Origin: Symbiotaphrina buchneri
Taxonomy: Eukaryota > Ascomycota > Symbiotaphrinales > Symbiotaphrinaceae
NCBI GenBank assembly: GCA_001599915.1
Contig: BCIG01000017.1
Location: 434,001 to 498,000 of the forward strand
Reading direction: 5' to 3'
DNA: 64,000 bases
Of the stretch, positions 11,708 to 24,947 are shown piece after piece (position 1 is the stretch's first letter; each line of letters opens with the position of its first letter). Below the pieces are notes generated by a model, which worked only from the letters and a program-made list of their open reading frames with translations, was not told where the DNA came from and searched no databases. Both the position numbers and the translations under genes were made by a program.

Positions 11708-11913
11708 CGAGTCATGCTACGAAGTCTAGGAGCGGCTGGCGACGGAAGATGGGCCCATAAATAGGACCCCTAGAACTGGGAAAATACGCCAAAGAACATT
11801 ATGACGCATACGGTTGGCTCCATCCAAGACTGGGGCTTCAGCTACCAAAGGCCCATCCACTCTTATCAGCAGCTATGAAAAGGTGCTGGCAGTGGACAAC
11901 GACCAAACAAAAT

Positions 11914-14360
11914 TCAATAGACGTCTTCACCCGCCACCTCGTCCTGGTCAACCCAATCCGGTATCATCTCGTTTCCTTGCGCGAAAAAAAGTCTAGCTGG
12001 TTGATCATAATCGTTGGTGATGGAATAGAAGTTCCCTAACAATATGCATGTCAGCATGGGATCTTCCGTCCCCTTGTTTGCATGTATATGCAGCGTGCCG
12101 CTCAAAATAGAGCTGTAGAGGTTCAAAGCTAGTATGGGTAGACGGGTAACATCCAAAACATTGTGCTGTATGCAAAGCAGCCAATCTTGCAGTGGCTTTC
12201 CGTCTGCATAGTGTACCCAACAAATGCAATGCGTATGGCCCCTCTGTGGGGGCAGTAGATTCATGAAAGAGCGGTGAACGACTCACCTCTCGGAACCTGC
12301 CACATTCCTCCTTTGCTAATACGGAACTTGGTTCCAGCAACGTCCACCAGTACTTTTCCGGAATAGACGAAGAAGACCATTTGCATTTTCCTCGAATTTT
12401 TTGGTTTCTTAACAGCACCAGGTGGCAGATCCACGAGGCCTGAACCGAAAAAGGGAAGAGATAGAGTCTTCGCATATCGGAACGTGGCGTTCGCGACTTC
12501 GCGTGTCTCCATCGCATTCGTGGAGTAGGCTATCTCTGTTTGGGTCGTCAGTCCACTAGTTGCATTATATGCGTGGCACATTCTCCATCCCCTCTCGTTC
12601 AGGGGGAAAAGGAACGTACCTTGTTCCTCATCGTCGCTTTCCACTGCTGTCTCCGTTTGTGGGTCCCAGGGGCGGACCAAGGCGTGCACTGTGCCTGACT
12701 CTACCTCCCATGGCTCGGCCACGTCATCTTCCTCCTCATCGCCCTCGAAATCCGAGACTGCCCGCTTTTTCCTAGATAGCTTGGGCCTGCCTCGTTTTCG
12801 CTTTGGCTGCTCGACTTCTTCCGTTCGTATGATCTCCTTGATGGTAGGGAGGTAGTAACGCTCGCCAATTGGGACGTCCTTAGAGTCCCCATAGACCACC
12901 CGCTCATTACGCCAGTACGCGAGCGGCTTGATGGACGTCCGCCCGGATCTCGTCATGGTCGCACCGGCGTCAGCATCCGGTGTTTCCCGACGCAGAATCA
13001 CAAGGCTCCGTGGCTTATTCGGCCCTCTCCGAGCGACCTGATCTTTGACATATTCATCGATGGCATCATTCTGCCTTGTCTTTGACATATGGAGATTTGG
13101 GTCCCTCGGCACTGGACCTCTGCGACCACCACGACTTCCTTTTGACCTATTGCCCTGGGTGGTAGGGGTCTCGCCTTCGTCGGCTGTACCTCTCCTGCGT
13201 TTGGGGGCCGGCCCCTCTTCTTCCACGTCCGACAGGCCCTCGCGTTCCTGGTAGACCTCGTTCCTGGCGAGCTTACTAGGCGGCCTCCCTCGCCCTCTCT
13301 TCTTAGCCACCATGGTAGCCTGAGGGGCCTTGTTCGAACTTTGTGGATAGTTTGAAAGCGCACTTTTCGATTTCCTTGCCTTTTGTCTTGATGGGGGCGT
13401 AGTCTGCTCATCTGGAGGTTCCTGTCCGTACGCTTCTTCTTCTTCGAGTTGGGGGAGTAAGTCATCTTCATCACCCCCTACCATTTGCATCTCTTCGTTG
13501 TCTTCATATGTTCCGTTGTCATCTCCAATGTCCTCTGCGATAGAACCCAAGATCTCATCCTCTTTCTGTTGGTCTTCCTCCTCATCCCGAGTTAATGAGT
13601 AGGTCTTTCTCTCAACGATAGGCGAAGGTTGTAACGTGTGGCCTAGCTTTGAAGACTTCGTTTGTCTGAGACCTCCGATCATGGGTGACATATGCTCCAC
13701 GCTTTCATGGGTCTCATTCATAGAGAAGTCCAACCTGCGATTTACAGCAGGATGGGAAGCAGATCTTCCTGGTGTGCCGTTCATGGGCCGTCTAGGTGAC
13801 GATATAGGGCCCATGGAAGACTGTCTGCGAGCTGGAGAGTTGAGATGCGTCTTTATCGGCGAGCGCGCTTTCGGTGGAGGGAGCGATGGCCGGCCTTGAG
13901 CAATCCTCCTGCCGGTAAGGACTTCTGTAGGATCTGGTACAGTACCTTTCGAAATTACAAATGACAATATTAGTCTGCCTATTCAAAAGCGGGGAAGGTT
14001 TGAATGAGACCACACGAACTTTGGCCTATGTCCATATCTTCTTCCGATGTTATCGTAGTATTGGCCCGAGTCCTAACCCGCCCTGGAGATGGCTTCTCCG
14101 GAGAGGAGAAGATCCCCTCGATAATTTCCAAACCATGCTCATCGCGGATCCCGGTATCCTTGAGGGTAACACCAGTTTTCCTACCGTTCGTTAGCAAGAC
14201 GCGCGCCAGCTTTGCGTCGCAATTGGAATAAGACAACGAAGCACGCAACAACAACTCAAGAGCGGACAGCCTTATAGAACTTGTGATCTCACCTTCCCTG
14301 CACTCCAGGATTGAAGAACTTATCCCGTTGCTTCCCGCGAGGTGTGCGTGATGGTGCCAT
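11914..14360 (-). CDS. MIF2: inner kinetochore protein CENP-C/Mif2
   Basis: Centromere protein that links CENP-A nucleosomes to the outer kinetochore. Five exons: 14293-14360, 14020-14180, 12620-13945, 12287-12535 and 11914-12035 (641 aa). The N-terminus has the Mif2 block RKTGVTLKDTGIRDEHG followed by IFSSPEKP. The middle is basic and acidic, with AT-hook-like KRGRGRPP and KRKRGRPKL. The CENP-C motif is RSGRTSIKPLAYWRNERVVY. The C-terminal cupin dimerisation domain runs from TREVANATFRYAKTLSLPFF to NFYSITNDYDQPARLFF. I place an intron at 12536-12619. It is 84 nt with no stop, so it could be read through. Removing it gives a better match to other Mif2 proteins. Confidence 0.92.
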
Positions 14361-14406
14361 TGTGATGGCCTGGAAACTGGCTACGATTATGGAGAGATGC
14401 GCCGGA

Positions 14407-14411
14407 ACGCG
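14407..14411. promoter_or_regulatory. single ACGCG (MCB core) upstream of CENP-C
   Basis: ACGCG lies 47 bp upstream of the CENP-C start codon. A single core is expected by chance every 500 bp or so, so on its own it means little. It is listed because the same word is clustered at RNH201, CTF4 and RAD57. Confidence 0.25.
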
Positions 14412-14769
14412 CTGAATTGGTCTGGTTTCTCACAATCGCGCGGACAGCGGATATGACGACGCCAAGCAGATGGTCTGCCACACAATATTGCTGAGGTCGC
14501 GCTGGGTACAAGAGCTCACAGGAGTGTCGTCGAAGCTAGGTATGCTGATGCCGCGAGCTCTGGCGGTGTTGTTGTTGGAGCGGAGGGGGATTGGACGTGC
14601 AGCGTCGGTCAAAAACACGGCCAAGCCCGGCTAGTCGACACCAAAGGAAACAGCGACCGCCAAAGAATAAATTGGGCACCGTACCACGTATCGTTGAACG
14701 CATTTACTCCTACTGTACTGCGTGATTGCTCCGAAGCTACCTACCTAGTGTAATTTAATGAATGCTACT

Positions 14770-14855
14770 TTACCCAAGGTAAGGTAAGGTGCGGTACTGT
14801 GCAAAAAGGAATGCGCGCAACGTACCTTAAGCTAAAAGGTAAGGTAAGGTAAGGC
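14770..14855. repeat. AAGGTA/GGTACC island between CENP-C and RNH201
   Basis: Repeated CCAAGGTAAGGTAAGG, GTACCTTAAG and AAGGTAAGGTAAGGTAAGG words, of the same family as at 4337 and 5146. It sits just upstream of the RNH201 TATA-like box, within the divergent intergenic region 14361-15049. Confidence 0.55.
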
Positions 14856-14860
14856 TCCCT

Positions 14861-14867
14861 TATATAA
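14861..14867 (+). promoter_or_regulatory. TATA-like box of RNH201
   Basis: TATATAA lies 183 bp upstream of the RNH201 ATG and directly after the AAGGTA island. It is a plausible core promoter, with no direct evidence of transcription. Confidence 0.35.
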
Positions 14868-14888
14868 ACTGTCAAGCTTTCGTCGCAC

Positions 14889-14924
14889 ACGCGCATTGGC
14901 GCGTCTCGGCGCAGAAATGCGCGT
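14889..14924. promoter_or_regulatory. cluster of three ACGCG/CGCGT (MCB-like) sites upstream of RNH201
   Basis: ACGCG at 14889-14893 and CGCGT at 14900-14904 and 14920-14924, all 125-165 bp upstream of the ATG. ACGCG is the core of the MluI cell-cycle box bound by MBF (Mbp1/Res-type APSES factors) in yeasts. Function here is inferred. Confidence 0.4.
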
Positions 14925-15049
14925 ATGGATTGATCTTATCCGTGCATCACCTCCGTCTGCAGGCAACGCCATGGTTAATCGGCTATGACCGTGCGAGATT
15001 CGCGCATGGCATCGATCTGGTCACTTCAAAACCGCTGGCTGCTCCAATA

Positions 15050-16154
15050 ATGGATCGAATGGATTCATTTGAGGCGGATTCTGAAGATGTCGAGCAAGCA
15101 ACGCCTGCGCAAGATGTCTTCATCCCACCCTCTGTAGATGCTCACAAACTCGCCTCTGGGGTGTCTTATACACATCTCACACCCATACCTACCATCTTGC
15201 AGGATGCTCCTTCCACTGAATGTGTGCTCGGGGTGGACGAAGCTGGCAGGGGCCCTGTCATAGGTTTGCCTTTCCTCAATCCTAACGGACCATGGACAGT
15301 CTATCTAACCAGCGATATGGCCGAGTCCAATAGGCCCTATGGTGTACGGCCTTCTATATCTCCCTTTGTCACTTCACCGGGCACTCCTTGCCGATACCCA
15401 CCACTTCGATGATTCCAAGGTCCTTACCCCGACTGTCAGGTCTTCGCTCATGTCCCAGCTATGTAGCGTCGGCAGCGAATTATGGCAAAGTTGCGGATGG
15501 GCGACTCGGGTCATGTCAGCCAGAGACATATCTTCGGGTATGCTGAGGAGCGCTGCGACATATAACTTGAATGCGCAGGCAATGGATGCTACAATTGATC
15601 TGATCAAGGCTGTGTTTGCCCAAGGCGTCAATGTCAAAGAAATATACATTGACACCATTGGAAACCCGCAAGTCTATCAGAAGAAACTGGAAAGAATTTT
15701 CCCCACCTGCCAAATAACGGTTGCGAAGAAAGCCGATTCGTTGTACCCTTGCGTCTCTGCCGCGTCGGTATGCGCAAAAGTTACAAGAGATGCTTCGCTA
15801 GAGATGTTATATCAAGCTTATCTGAATGATACCGCCAAAGAGGATACCGCGGAAGTGCCATTTTCTGTGGCAGGCTGGGGTTCGGGATATCCTTCTGATC
15901 CCAAATGTACAAACTGGCTGAAACTCAATATGGATCCAGTTTTTGGCTGGGGGAATGCATGCCGATTTAGCTGGGGCACCGTGAAAGACCTGCTGGACGT
16001 GAAAGGCTCCAGCGCAAAAGTGGATTGGCCGGCGGAAGATGTGGAGGCAGTGCGAGTCACGGATTTCTTTCCTGTGTCTGGTAATGGCCCATTAGAACCG
16101 GAAGACGAGTTGAGTTCTTGGTTTGGAAGCAGAGTGGGAGAGGAAGTCTTTTGA
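15050..16154 (+). CDS. RNH201: ribonuclease H2 catalytic subunit A
   Basis: Removes ribonucleotides embedded in DNA and RNA-DNA hybrids; catalytic subunit of the nuclear RNase H2 trimer. Two exons: 15050-15263 and 15334-16154 (344 aa). The active-site carboxylates are visible: LGVDEAGRGPVIGPMVYG (Asp-Glu), HHFDDSKVLTP, EIYIDTIGNP (Asp) and KKADSLYPCVSAASVCAKVTRD (Asp with the eukaryotic loop). The GWGSGYPSDPKCTNWL block is typical of eukaryotic H2A. The 70-nt intron falls exactly inside the GRGPVIGPM motif. Start: ATG 15050, with a second in-frame ATG at 15059. The longer open frame to 14930 begins at a non-ATG codon. Divergent from CENP-C across 689 bp. Confidence 0.93.
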
Positions 16155-16572
16155 AAGCATCACGTTGCATGTGAGTCAAAGGAGTCAGAAGCATTGGGTA
16201 CTTCTAGGCGTTCGGTCGATGTCTTGGGGTTATCAACATTGTCTGCCAGTTGAGTGGAGACTTTACTGGCTAAGCATCAATAATAATGAATGAGATGTAT
16301 ACTAAAGTCCTAAAAACTGCCTACTGATAATCAATCTTGGATTTGCTGCGAGTATATATCCGTACGGCTGAAGCCTCGGCTAAACCTTAAACATCAAAGG
16401 TATCGGTACCTTGACCCCAGCCGCTCTCTCTCCGGATGGAGACGCGACATCCAGCACGAGCGACCAGCTTGAGGCCAGTGACCGTCAAGATCCTTCACAG
16501 TCTGGAAGCCTGGTCCACTCTTCAACAACTGCCGACATATCTCGCCGTCCCTCTACGCGTCTACATACCGAA

Positions 16573-17864
16573 ATGCAGTTCTCTAAGAAAGCTAGTAACA
16601 GCATGCGTGGTTCAATATCTCTTCCTCCAAGGTGGCTCGATATGTACGCTGAATTTATCACCAAAAATGCGGGCGCAGTGTCCCAAATTGAGTCAGCCCT
16701 TCGCTCACTGACATATATTATCCCTGGTGAGCCCAGCCTGCTGTCAAGCTTTATCATTCATCTAACGCCTCTCAGGACGGTTCCGGGAATCTGAGATCGC
16801 ATCCGAATCATGTACGACATCTGGGAACCCTTGCGAAATAGAAATACTGACAGATCACTGCAGTACATAGTGGAGTACAACTATTGACCATCTACCACGA
16901 TTCCCTTCTTGCTCGCGCTACAGCGCGCCTCCCCAGCAGTCTCCGACCTCATCCATCACCTCATAATCGATACACAAAATTCTGGACACAAACATGTCCA
17001 ACTTACAAGCGTATCGCGCTTGTCCTTCAAATGATTCAGTACACCGAGCTTCTGTGGGAGATGACTGCAAAAAGGAGGGGTGAAAAAGTACGCTGGAGAG
17101 TAGTGGTTCTGCTGGAAGCCGTCAAGGCCTTGTGTCGGCTTTTATTGCTACGGCTGACGAATTGGAGACCACTTGTTTCTCCACCACTACCTGGAAGAGA
17201 AATCGATCCTAGTACCCTTGAACAAGAAGAGCCTGCCCCGGACGAGACAGTCGAGGCAGAAAGACCTTCTGAACTGAACGCCTGGACGATGCCTAGGACC
17301 GGCCTCTCGCTACCGAGTCTGCCAGACTCCTCTGATATTCCATCATTCCTGCTGTCAAAGGTCCTTACTGCGGATGACATCAAACCTGCCAAAGCCCTCT
17401 TGCATCGCGTTAAAGGACAGGGTCAATTGGCGGAAGTCCTGTATATATTACGTCCAGTGATCTATGCTTTGGCAATGCAGCATTGGAGTGGTGACAAGAA
17501 GAACTGGCGGCCATGGATCATCGGATTCAGCATCGAATATGGAGCGAGGCAATTGGCGAAGAAGGACTTTCAAGAGAAGGTTGCTGGAGGGCTCAGGGGT
17601 CTAACTGGGCTGGAACGAGAGGAGCTTCGTAGGCGAGGCTGGACTCTTGGCTGGTGGATCATGAGGGGCGCTTTTTATGAAAACATCACCAAGTGAGTCT
17701 GTATTCCTGCAACTGTCAAGCTGAAAACTTACGCTATCAGGTCCTGGTTGAGTGGCCTCACGAACAAGCTCAAAGGGAAACCACTATTAGACCTCGCCGG
17801 TGGCATCCTTGACGATTACGAGTATCTCTGGGATCAATATTATTTCTCCACGGCTACTTTGTAA
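16573..17864 (+). CDS. PEX16: peroxisomal membrane biogenesis protein Pex16
   Basis: Integral protein needed for peroxisome membrane assembly. Four exons: 16573-16726, 16776-16811, 16864-17692 and 17741-17864 (380 aa). Family features are RWLDMYAEFITKNAGAVSQI, ALRSLTYIIPGRFRESEIAS, HSGVQLLTIYHDSLL, YILRPVIYALAMQHWSGDKK and the C-terminal DDYEYLWDQYYFSTATL. The second exon is only 36 nt. The start is the first in-frame ATG (16573). The upstream frame from 16411 begins with a non-ATG codon and I leave it out, though an unseen 5' exon is possible. Lies 4.4 kb from an acyl-CoA synthetase carrying a peroxisomal signal; I regard the proximity as chance. Confidence 0.9.
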
Positions 17865-18605
17865 CGGTATTTGTTGGCTGGAGTCTCAAGAGCTCTCGTC
17901 TTGTTGAACTCGATTTTCTTGAGTTTCATGGGAGTGTTCGCAGCTGTGTTTATTGGATGGCCGGCATGATTGTGTGATTTGAACTTGGGCATGGACTGAT
18001 GGCGTAAGGTAGCGGGAGCTCTTGAACATCCATTGTACGACTCCAGGGTATTCGAGTGATATGGTTCGCTAGCAGGAGTGAACATTTCGATTGGTTTCCT
18101 GGCAGTGTATAAAGAAAGTACCTAAACCTGTCAGGCGATTATCTTGAACACCTGTGCAATTAGTCTGTCCAAATGCCCACCTTAACAGACTTTGTGCGAG
18201 AACTCATTTTCGGAACTATGATCCGGTAATCGGGAAACATCTTCTACTGATACAACTGACGATAACATCCTTCTTGAACTGCTCACGGTACGAGATTGCC
18301 AAAACCCGGATCTGGGCCGCTCATCGGAAAACTGGGTTCTTAGCTTTCTCAACACATGCGAAAGTATCCCAGGCTGAAACAGTAATTGATCAGAACCGGT
18401 TTTGTATCTGGGATGGTGGAAGCTTAGACGCGATCTGGTTGGCCGATAAGGATTGCCCCTTGCAGCCCACCCGCGTTCCACAAAGCTTGATCAATAATGA
18501 CGGGACTCCTGACTCCTATTACTGCTAGATCCCCCTTCCAAAACGGTTGCGCGCCCATTCCCTTCGACAGGAGGGGAATGGTACATCGCGCCCATCCTCC
18601 TGGCC
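17865..18605. other. intergenic stretch between PEX16 and the MARVEL-like fragment
   Basis: No convincing gene. The first two transmembrane segments expected for the MARVEL-like protein downstream were looked for here and not found. Short frames on both strands show no conserved motif. Confidence 0.4.
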
Positions 18606-18957
18606 ATGGAAGTACTCACGCTCCTCTTTTGGTTTGGAGGATTCATCTCCTTATCGGTGTACCTTGCTATTATCTTGAAGAATGGCTGCCGGGGTCATGT
18701 CTGTGCAGATGTAAAGGCCATGGACGCGATATCGGTATTTGAGTGGTATGAGCTTCCAACACCGATGCCGGCTTTTATTCATGCTAACTATCACTAGGCT
18801 GATGTTCACCGTCACCCTCATGGTCACTGTGATGAACTATTTCCGATCAAAAGTCACGCGGGCACAGAACGTGCACAATGAAGCTCCCGAAGCGCAAACG
18901 TTTGCATTCCGTGACTTCAAAGGTGGTGATGCCACAACTGTCAAGGGCGGGCCTTAG
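18606..18957 (+). CDS. MARVEL-like membrane protein, probably 5'-truncated
   Basis: Two exons, 18606-18745 and 18798-18957, encode 99 aa from the ATG. VLTLLFWFGGFISLSVYLAI is a transmembrane helix. It is followed by a Cys-containing loop (GCRGHVC) and FEW joined to LMFTVTLMVTVMNYFRSK, a second helix. This order (FWFGGF helix, short Cys loop, FEW, last helix, hydrophilic tail) matches the C-terminal half of fungal four-helix MARVEL proteins. The open frame extends upstream of the ATG to about 18510 and includes EWYIAPILLA, which also fits the family. I found no exons for helices 1 and 2. It is either a decayed gene or one with a 5' part I cannot see. Confidence 0.5.
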
Positions 18958-19838
18958 CTGGCCAGAATGTGGTGGTACAACGACTCGACGATCTGGATCC
19001 ACGGAGATTTGTGGGTACTTGTGGTTGTAGCTACATACTGCCACGGCCGTAATGCTAGTTATGAATGAATGCCAGCAGGAATATTATCCAGGACATACTC
19101 GTGTGCTGCAGCGACTCCATTGATCTATTTGAATTTGGACTCGGCTAGACTCTCCCGTCCAAGTTCGAGAGTTTGCAGCCCCTTTTTGTTATGTTGCAAA
19201 AAGGAGAAGCATGTCGACAAGTCCTTCCCGAAAATGCACCTGGTCTTGGAAAGGTGCTGCCGGACCACTGCACAACCACTGCCTACAGATTTGCGAAATA
19301 GCCTATGGCTTATAAAGTCGTCGGGTGTTGGTAAGAGAGATAATGTCTCTTATCTGTCAAGGTAGAAGTGAAATAAGGCCAGGGTTAGGGGTTCTTGACT
19401 CGAGAAGCTAAGGGCACCTTAGCGGCTTCTTGAGCTTCCCCGCAGTCTGGTGGCACATCAAAAGACCCTTATCTCTTCTCTGACCTTACCTGATGCAACT
19501 CATGGTCGTGGCAATAGTTTTGTATATCAGAAGCTGACTAGAATACTATCTCAAGCTTATCATGCTTTCGAATCAGCTTATTTCACCTCGTGGTGTCAAT
19601 CTTAGGGAGCGGATTCGTACGCCAAATTGGCCAGCCTTGACTAGTGCGATGACGTGCTTTTCCAGAACTTTTTCCCCCATCTCCGCGCACGCGGCGGACC
19701 CCATGGTGCTGGGTTTCCGATCAGTGTTCCTTCGCATGGTCTTTTCTCTTTCTCCGCCGAACTCAAGCCATTGACCGCTTCAATTGCGATTCTCAGAAGG
19801 GCAAGCCACAAAGGAAAACATCATAGACAATTGACAAT
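18958..19838. other. intergenic, probable promoter of the O-acetylhomoserine sulfhydrylase gene
   Basis: No gene recognised. A short open frame at 19562-19774 would be an upstream ORF if transcription starts early. There is a TGACTC half-site (Gcn4/CpcA-type core) near 19396, which is weak evidence on its own. Confidence 0.35.
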
Positions 19839-21545
<1,707 letters not shown>

Positions 21546-22265
21546 ATGCCTTAGTGTCAATAGTAGATGATGTGTTGGGTGAGTGTGGCAGCAATTTAGT
21601 CTCTATTACCTTGCTTGTGTGCATTTATATTTTATATACTCTGGCGGAGCATCTAAATGAACGAAATACCGTTGTACGTGTAGTGGTCATCCCCGGCAGT
21701 CTGATACCGACTCGCCGATCCCCACATATCGGTGATTTAAATGGACTTACTCTAGAAGCAGCTTAGCTTTGGGCCAATTGCAGTTTAAGTTTGAAACGAT
21801 GCCCGCCTTCAGCAATGCGACCGAACAAGACAACGGTATGCCGAGGCAAAAGGGTGAATGTATTCTGTACGCCTACAAACCCACAGTCAACAGCGGCCCC
21901 ATATTACGACTAAGGCAGGTGGTAAGAATTTGTGGAGTAGTTCAAACCTAGCGAACTCGATAGTCCAACCATGTACGTACGTATGTACCGTGAACTTGAA
22001 TGTGAATATGAATGTGCAAGAGGAACGTGACCGGTTGTCCCACTCAGTCTCTCAACTTCTCTCATCCTCCACCCTCCTTGCAAGTCCACTCCACGTCATT
22101 TGCTGCTCTCCACACTTTTCGTCCCGGCTCTCAGGTTTTGCTCTTTTGGCTGTAATTCCCAACATGTGCCTTCACGACTAGTTACAGTTCCATTAGACTT
22201 GCTGTCTTCACTTCAGAAGAGAATCTTCATTTCCTTCGGCACGGTCACATGCAGAATCCGCCAGC
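21546..22265. other. intergenic, no gene recognised
   Basis: About 720 bp between two genes on the plus strand. It contains the 3' flank of the sulfhydrylase gene and the promoter of the acyl-CoA synthetase gene. Pyrimidine-rich sequence at 22035-22200 may be the leader of the latter. Confidence 0.4.
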
Positions 22266-24603
22266 ATGACATCTACCGTGGATACCCAGGCGCTCGCCCG
22301 CAAGCTTGCGGCCCCTCCGGCGCCAGGCTCACCGTTCAGTGTCGCTGTTCAGGGCTCGGAGAAAGAAGGGCGAACGCACGTCTACCGACACTACCAGTTT
22401 CCCGATGGACCGCTGGAGACCCTCGACCCCGCAGTGAGTTAGACTGGCATCGACCAGAGTGACCTGACTGACTGTGAGTCGACAGATCAGGACAATGCAT
22501 GCTGTTTTTGAAGCGTCTGGTGCGTACCCGACATACACAGAGCAATGCGCCGAATCACACTGACCTTCTTGCAGCCAAAAAGGACCCACGTGCCGACTGT
22601 CTAGGATACCGGCAATACGACCCCGCGACGAAGACCTACGGTCGTTATGTATGGCTAGACTATCAAACCGTCCAACGACGGAGAGCGGAGTTTGGGGCAG
22701 GCTTGGTCGAGTTGCATAGAGCGGCCGGGGTCACCGGGTCACAGTATGGAGTTGGGCTGTGGTGTCAAAATCGCCCAGAGTGGCAGATCGCAGGTATATC
22801 CTCACTCTGAACCTCGGGAACCTCCTGTTAATATGGAATCAAGATCTGGGTGCTATGTCACAATCCCTGTATACGGTCTCGCTCTATGAGACGCTTGGCC
22901 CTGATGCCAGCGAGTTCATCATCAACCACTCCGGTCTGCATTGTGTCATCGCATCCCTGAACCATGTCCCAGCCCTCCTAAAGCTGAAACCACGTCTTCC
23001 ATCGCTGAAGATCATCATCTCGGTCGATCCACTCGATGCCGGCGAGACTGCTGGGACTTCAAAGGCGGCTCTGCTGGGACAGTTCGCGGCTGATGTCGGC
23101 GTAACAGTCCATTATATGGGAGACGTCGAAACCCTTGGGCGATCCAAGCCGACACCCTATCGTCCACCCAGCCCAAATGATATTGTCACAATCAACTACA
23201 CCTCGGGCACGACAGGAAATCCGAAAGGCGTCGTGCAAACCCATGCGGCCGCCGTCTCGGCTGCCTTTGGTGCTACAATATCAACTAGCGCGAACCATGA
23301 TACTGATGTCTTGTTCTCCTATCTCCCGCTTGCTCATATTTACGAACGGAATAGCGAGAACGGCGTCTTCGCAGGCGGCGGCAAAATTGGTTATTTCCAC
23401 GGCAACATTTTGGAGCTAGTGGATGATCTGAAAGAACTCCATCCCACTGTCTTCATCTCCGTCCCTCGGCTGCTCAACCGGTTTGGCACGGCCATCCGCG
23501 CAGCCACTGTCCAGCAGCCGGGTGTTAAAGGTGCATTGAGTCGTCATATCATTTCTACCAAACTTGCAGCCCTCAAAGGGCCAAATCCAACAAACAGACA
23601 CGCCATTTACGATAGAATCTGGGCGCGAAATATACGTGCCGGGCTTGGTCTGGATAGGTGCAAATTCATATGTAGTGGTTCCGCTCCGCTCGATCCTTCG
23701 CTGCAGGACTTCCTCCGCGTCACCTTGGGCAATACGTTTATCCAAGGTTACGGACTCACGGAAACCATGGCCTTGAGCTTGGCTCAGACCGCAGGCGACC
23801 TCTCAACCGGAACCTGTGGTGCCGTTGCAGTGTGTGCCGAATGCTGCTTACAGTCAGTGCCGGACATGGAATATTTTGTCACAGACAAGCCGAACCCTCG
23901 AGGAGAACTACTGGTCCGCGGGCCGTCACTTTTTAGGGAATACTTCCGTAGCCCGGAGCAAACAGCAGCGACGATGACGGAAGATGGCTGGTTCCGAACC
24001 GGCGACATCTGCAGTGTAGACTCGCTGGGCCGCTTTAGCATCGTCGACCGGGTGAAGAACTTCCTCAAGCTCTCCCAGGGCGAGTACATTTCTCCTGAGC
24101 GCATCGAGAATGCGTATATGGCGGCCATGCCCATCCTGGCTCAGCTGTACGTGCACGGCGACGGTCATCAAAGCTTCCTGGTGGCCATAGTAGGCGTCAA
24201 TCCCGAGCAGTTCGCGCCGTTCGCATCCCGAGTGCTTGGGAAGACGATCGACCACACGAACCTGGAGGCCGTAAAGCAGGCATGCGGGGATGAGAAGGTG
24301 CGCCAAGCGGTGTTGAAGCAGATGGACAAGGCGGGCAGGAAGCAGAAATTCAACTCCTACGAGCGGGTGCGCAACATCAAGCTCTACGTGGAGCCGTTCA
24401 CCGTCGACAATGAGCTCCTGACTCCAACGTAAGTCTTGAATATCTCGATGACACTGTCATCGCACACTAACACACCTTACAGGCTGAAACTCAAGCGTCC
24501 ACAGACGGCGAAGAGGTTCCGAAAGGATATCGACGAGCTCTACGGCGAAGCTCTCAAGGCACAGGAACAGCACGGCTCGGACAAGCTGATTGCCAAGCTC
24601 TAA
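22266..24603 (+). CDS. long-chain acyl-CoA synthetase with C-terminal peroxisomal signal (AKL)
   Basis: Adenylate-forming ligase that activates fatty acids with ATP and CoA. Five exons: 22266-22433, 22486-22519 (only 34 nt), 22575-22793, 22844-24428 and 24483-24603 (708 aa). The AMP-binding P-loop is INYTSGTTGNPKGVVQTH. Others are YLPLAHIYER, GYGLTETMALS, GWFRTGDIC and IVDRVKNFLKLSQGEYISPE. The protein ends KLIAKL, so the last three residues form a PTS1-type signal. By analogy with peroxisomal enzymes such as yeast Faa2, a role in feeding fatty acids to beta-oxidation is likely. NRPEWQIADLGAMSQSLYTVS spans the third intron. The gene converges on NAA35, with 344 bp between stop codons. Confidence 0.92.
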
Positions 24604-24947
24604 TATGGTGATTTCTATGAATTTGTGCGTCAGCCCTTGGAAAGAGAAATCTACTTGGACACTTCTGTTCAATTATGTTGAACCAAGGTCGGAATGCTCT
24701 GCCGAGGGTAAACCCGGTTGGAAATGGTTGAGAGTTACACTAGATGCAGTTCACACTTAGAACTAGATAGTTCCTAAGAGTAGATCAAGAGGCATGTGTC
24801 AATAGACCAGTTGCACCCAAGACGTTTACATTTGGCTCGGATTCATTGGTGACGGTGTCTGGCCCAGCTGTGATAATCTACTAGACCTCTGCATAAATGA
24901 CACTTCTATCGAAGGCTGTGGCCCTTCAGGATCATCTACCAGCAAGC
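24604..24947. other. convergent 3' flanks, no gene
   Basis: Holds the 3' ends of the acyl-CoA synthetase (+) and NAA35 (-) transcripts. No other feature was seen. Confidence 0.4.

Noticed and set aside
17865-17966. Hydrophobic in-frame extension after the PEX16 stop (readthrough idea)
   Set aside because: The stop is TAA followed by CGG, a tight context, and fungal Pex16 proteins normally end at this point.
19562-19774. Upstream ORF of the sulfhydrylase gene
   Set aside because: Possible, but nothing shows that the transcript starts this far upstream, and the peptide is not recognisable.
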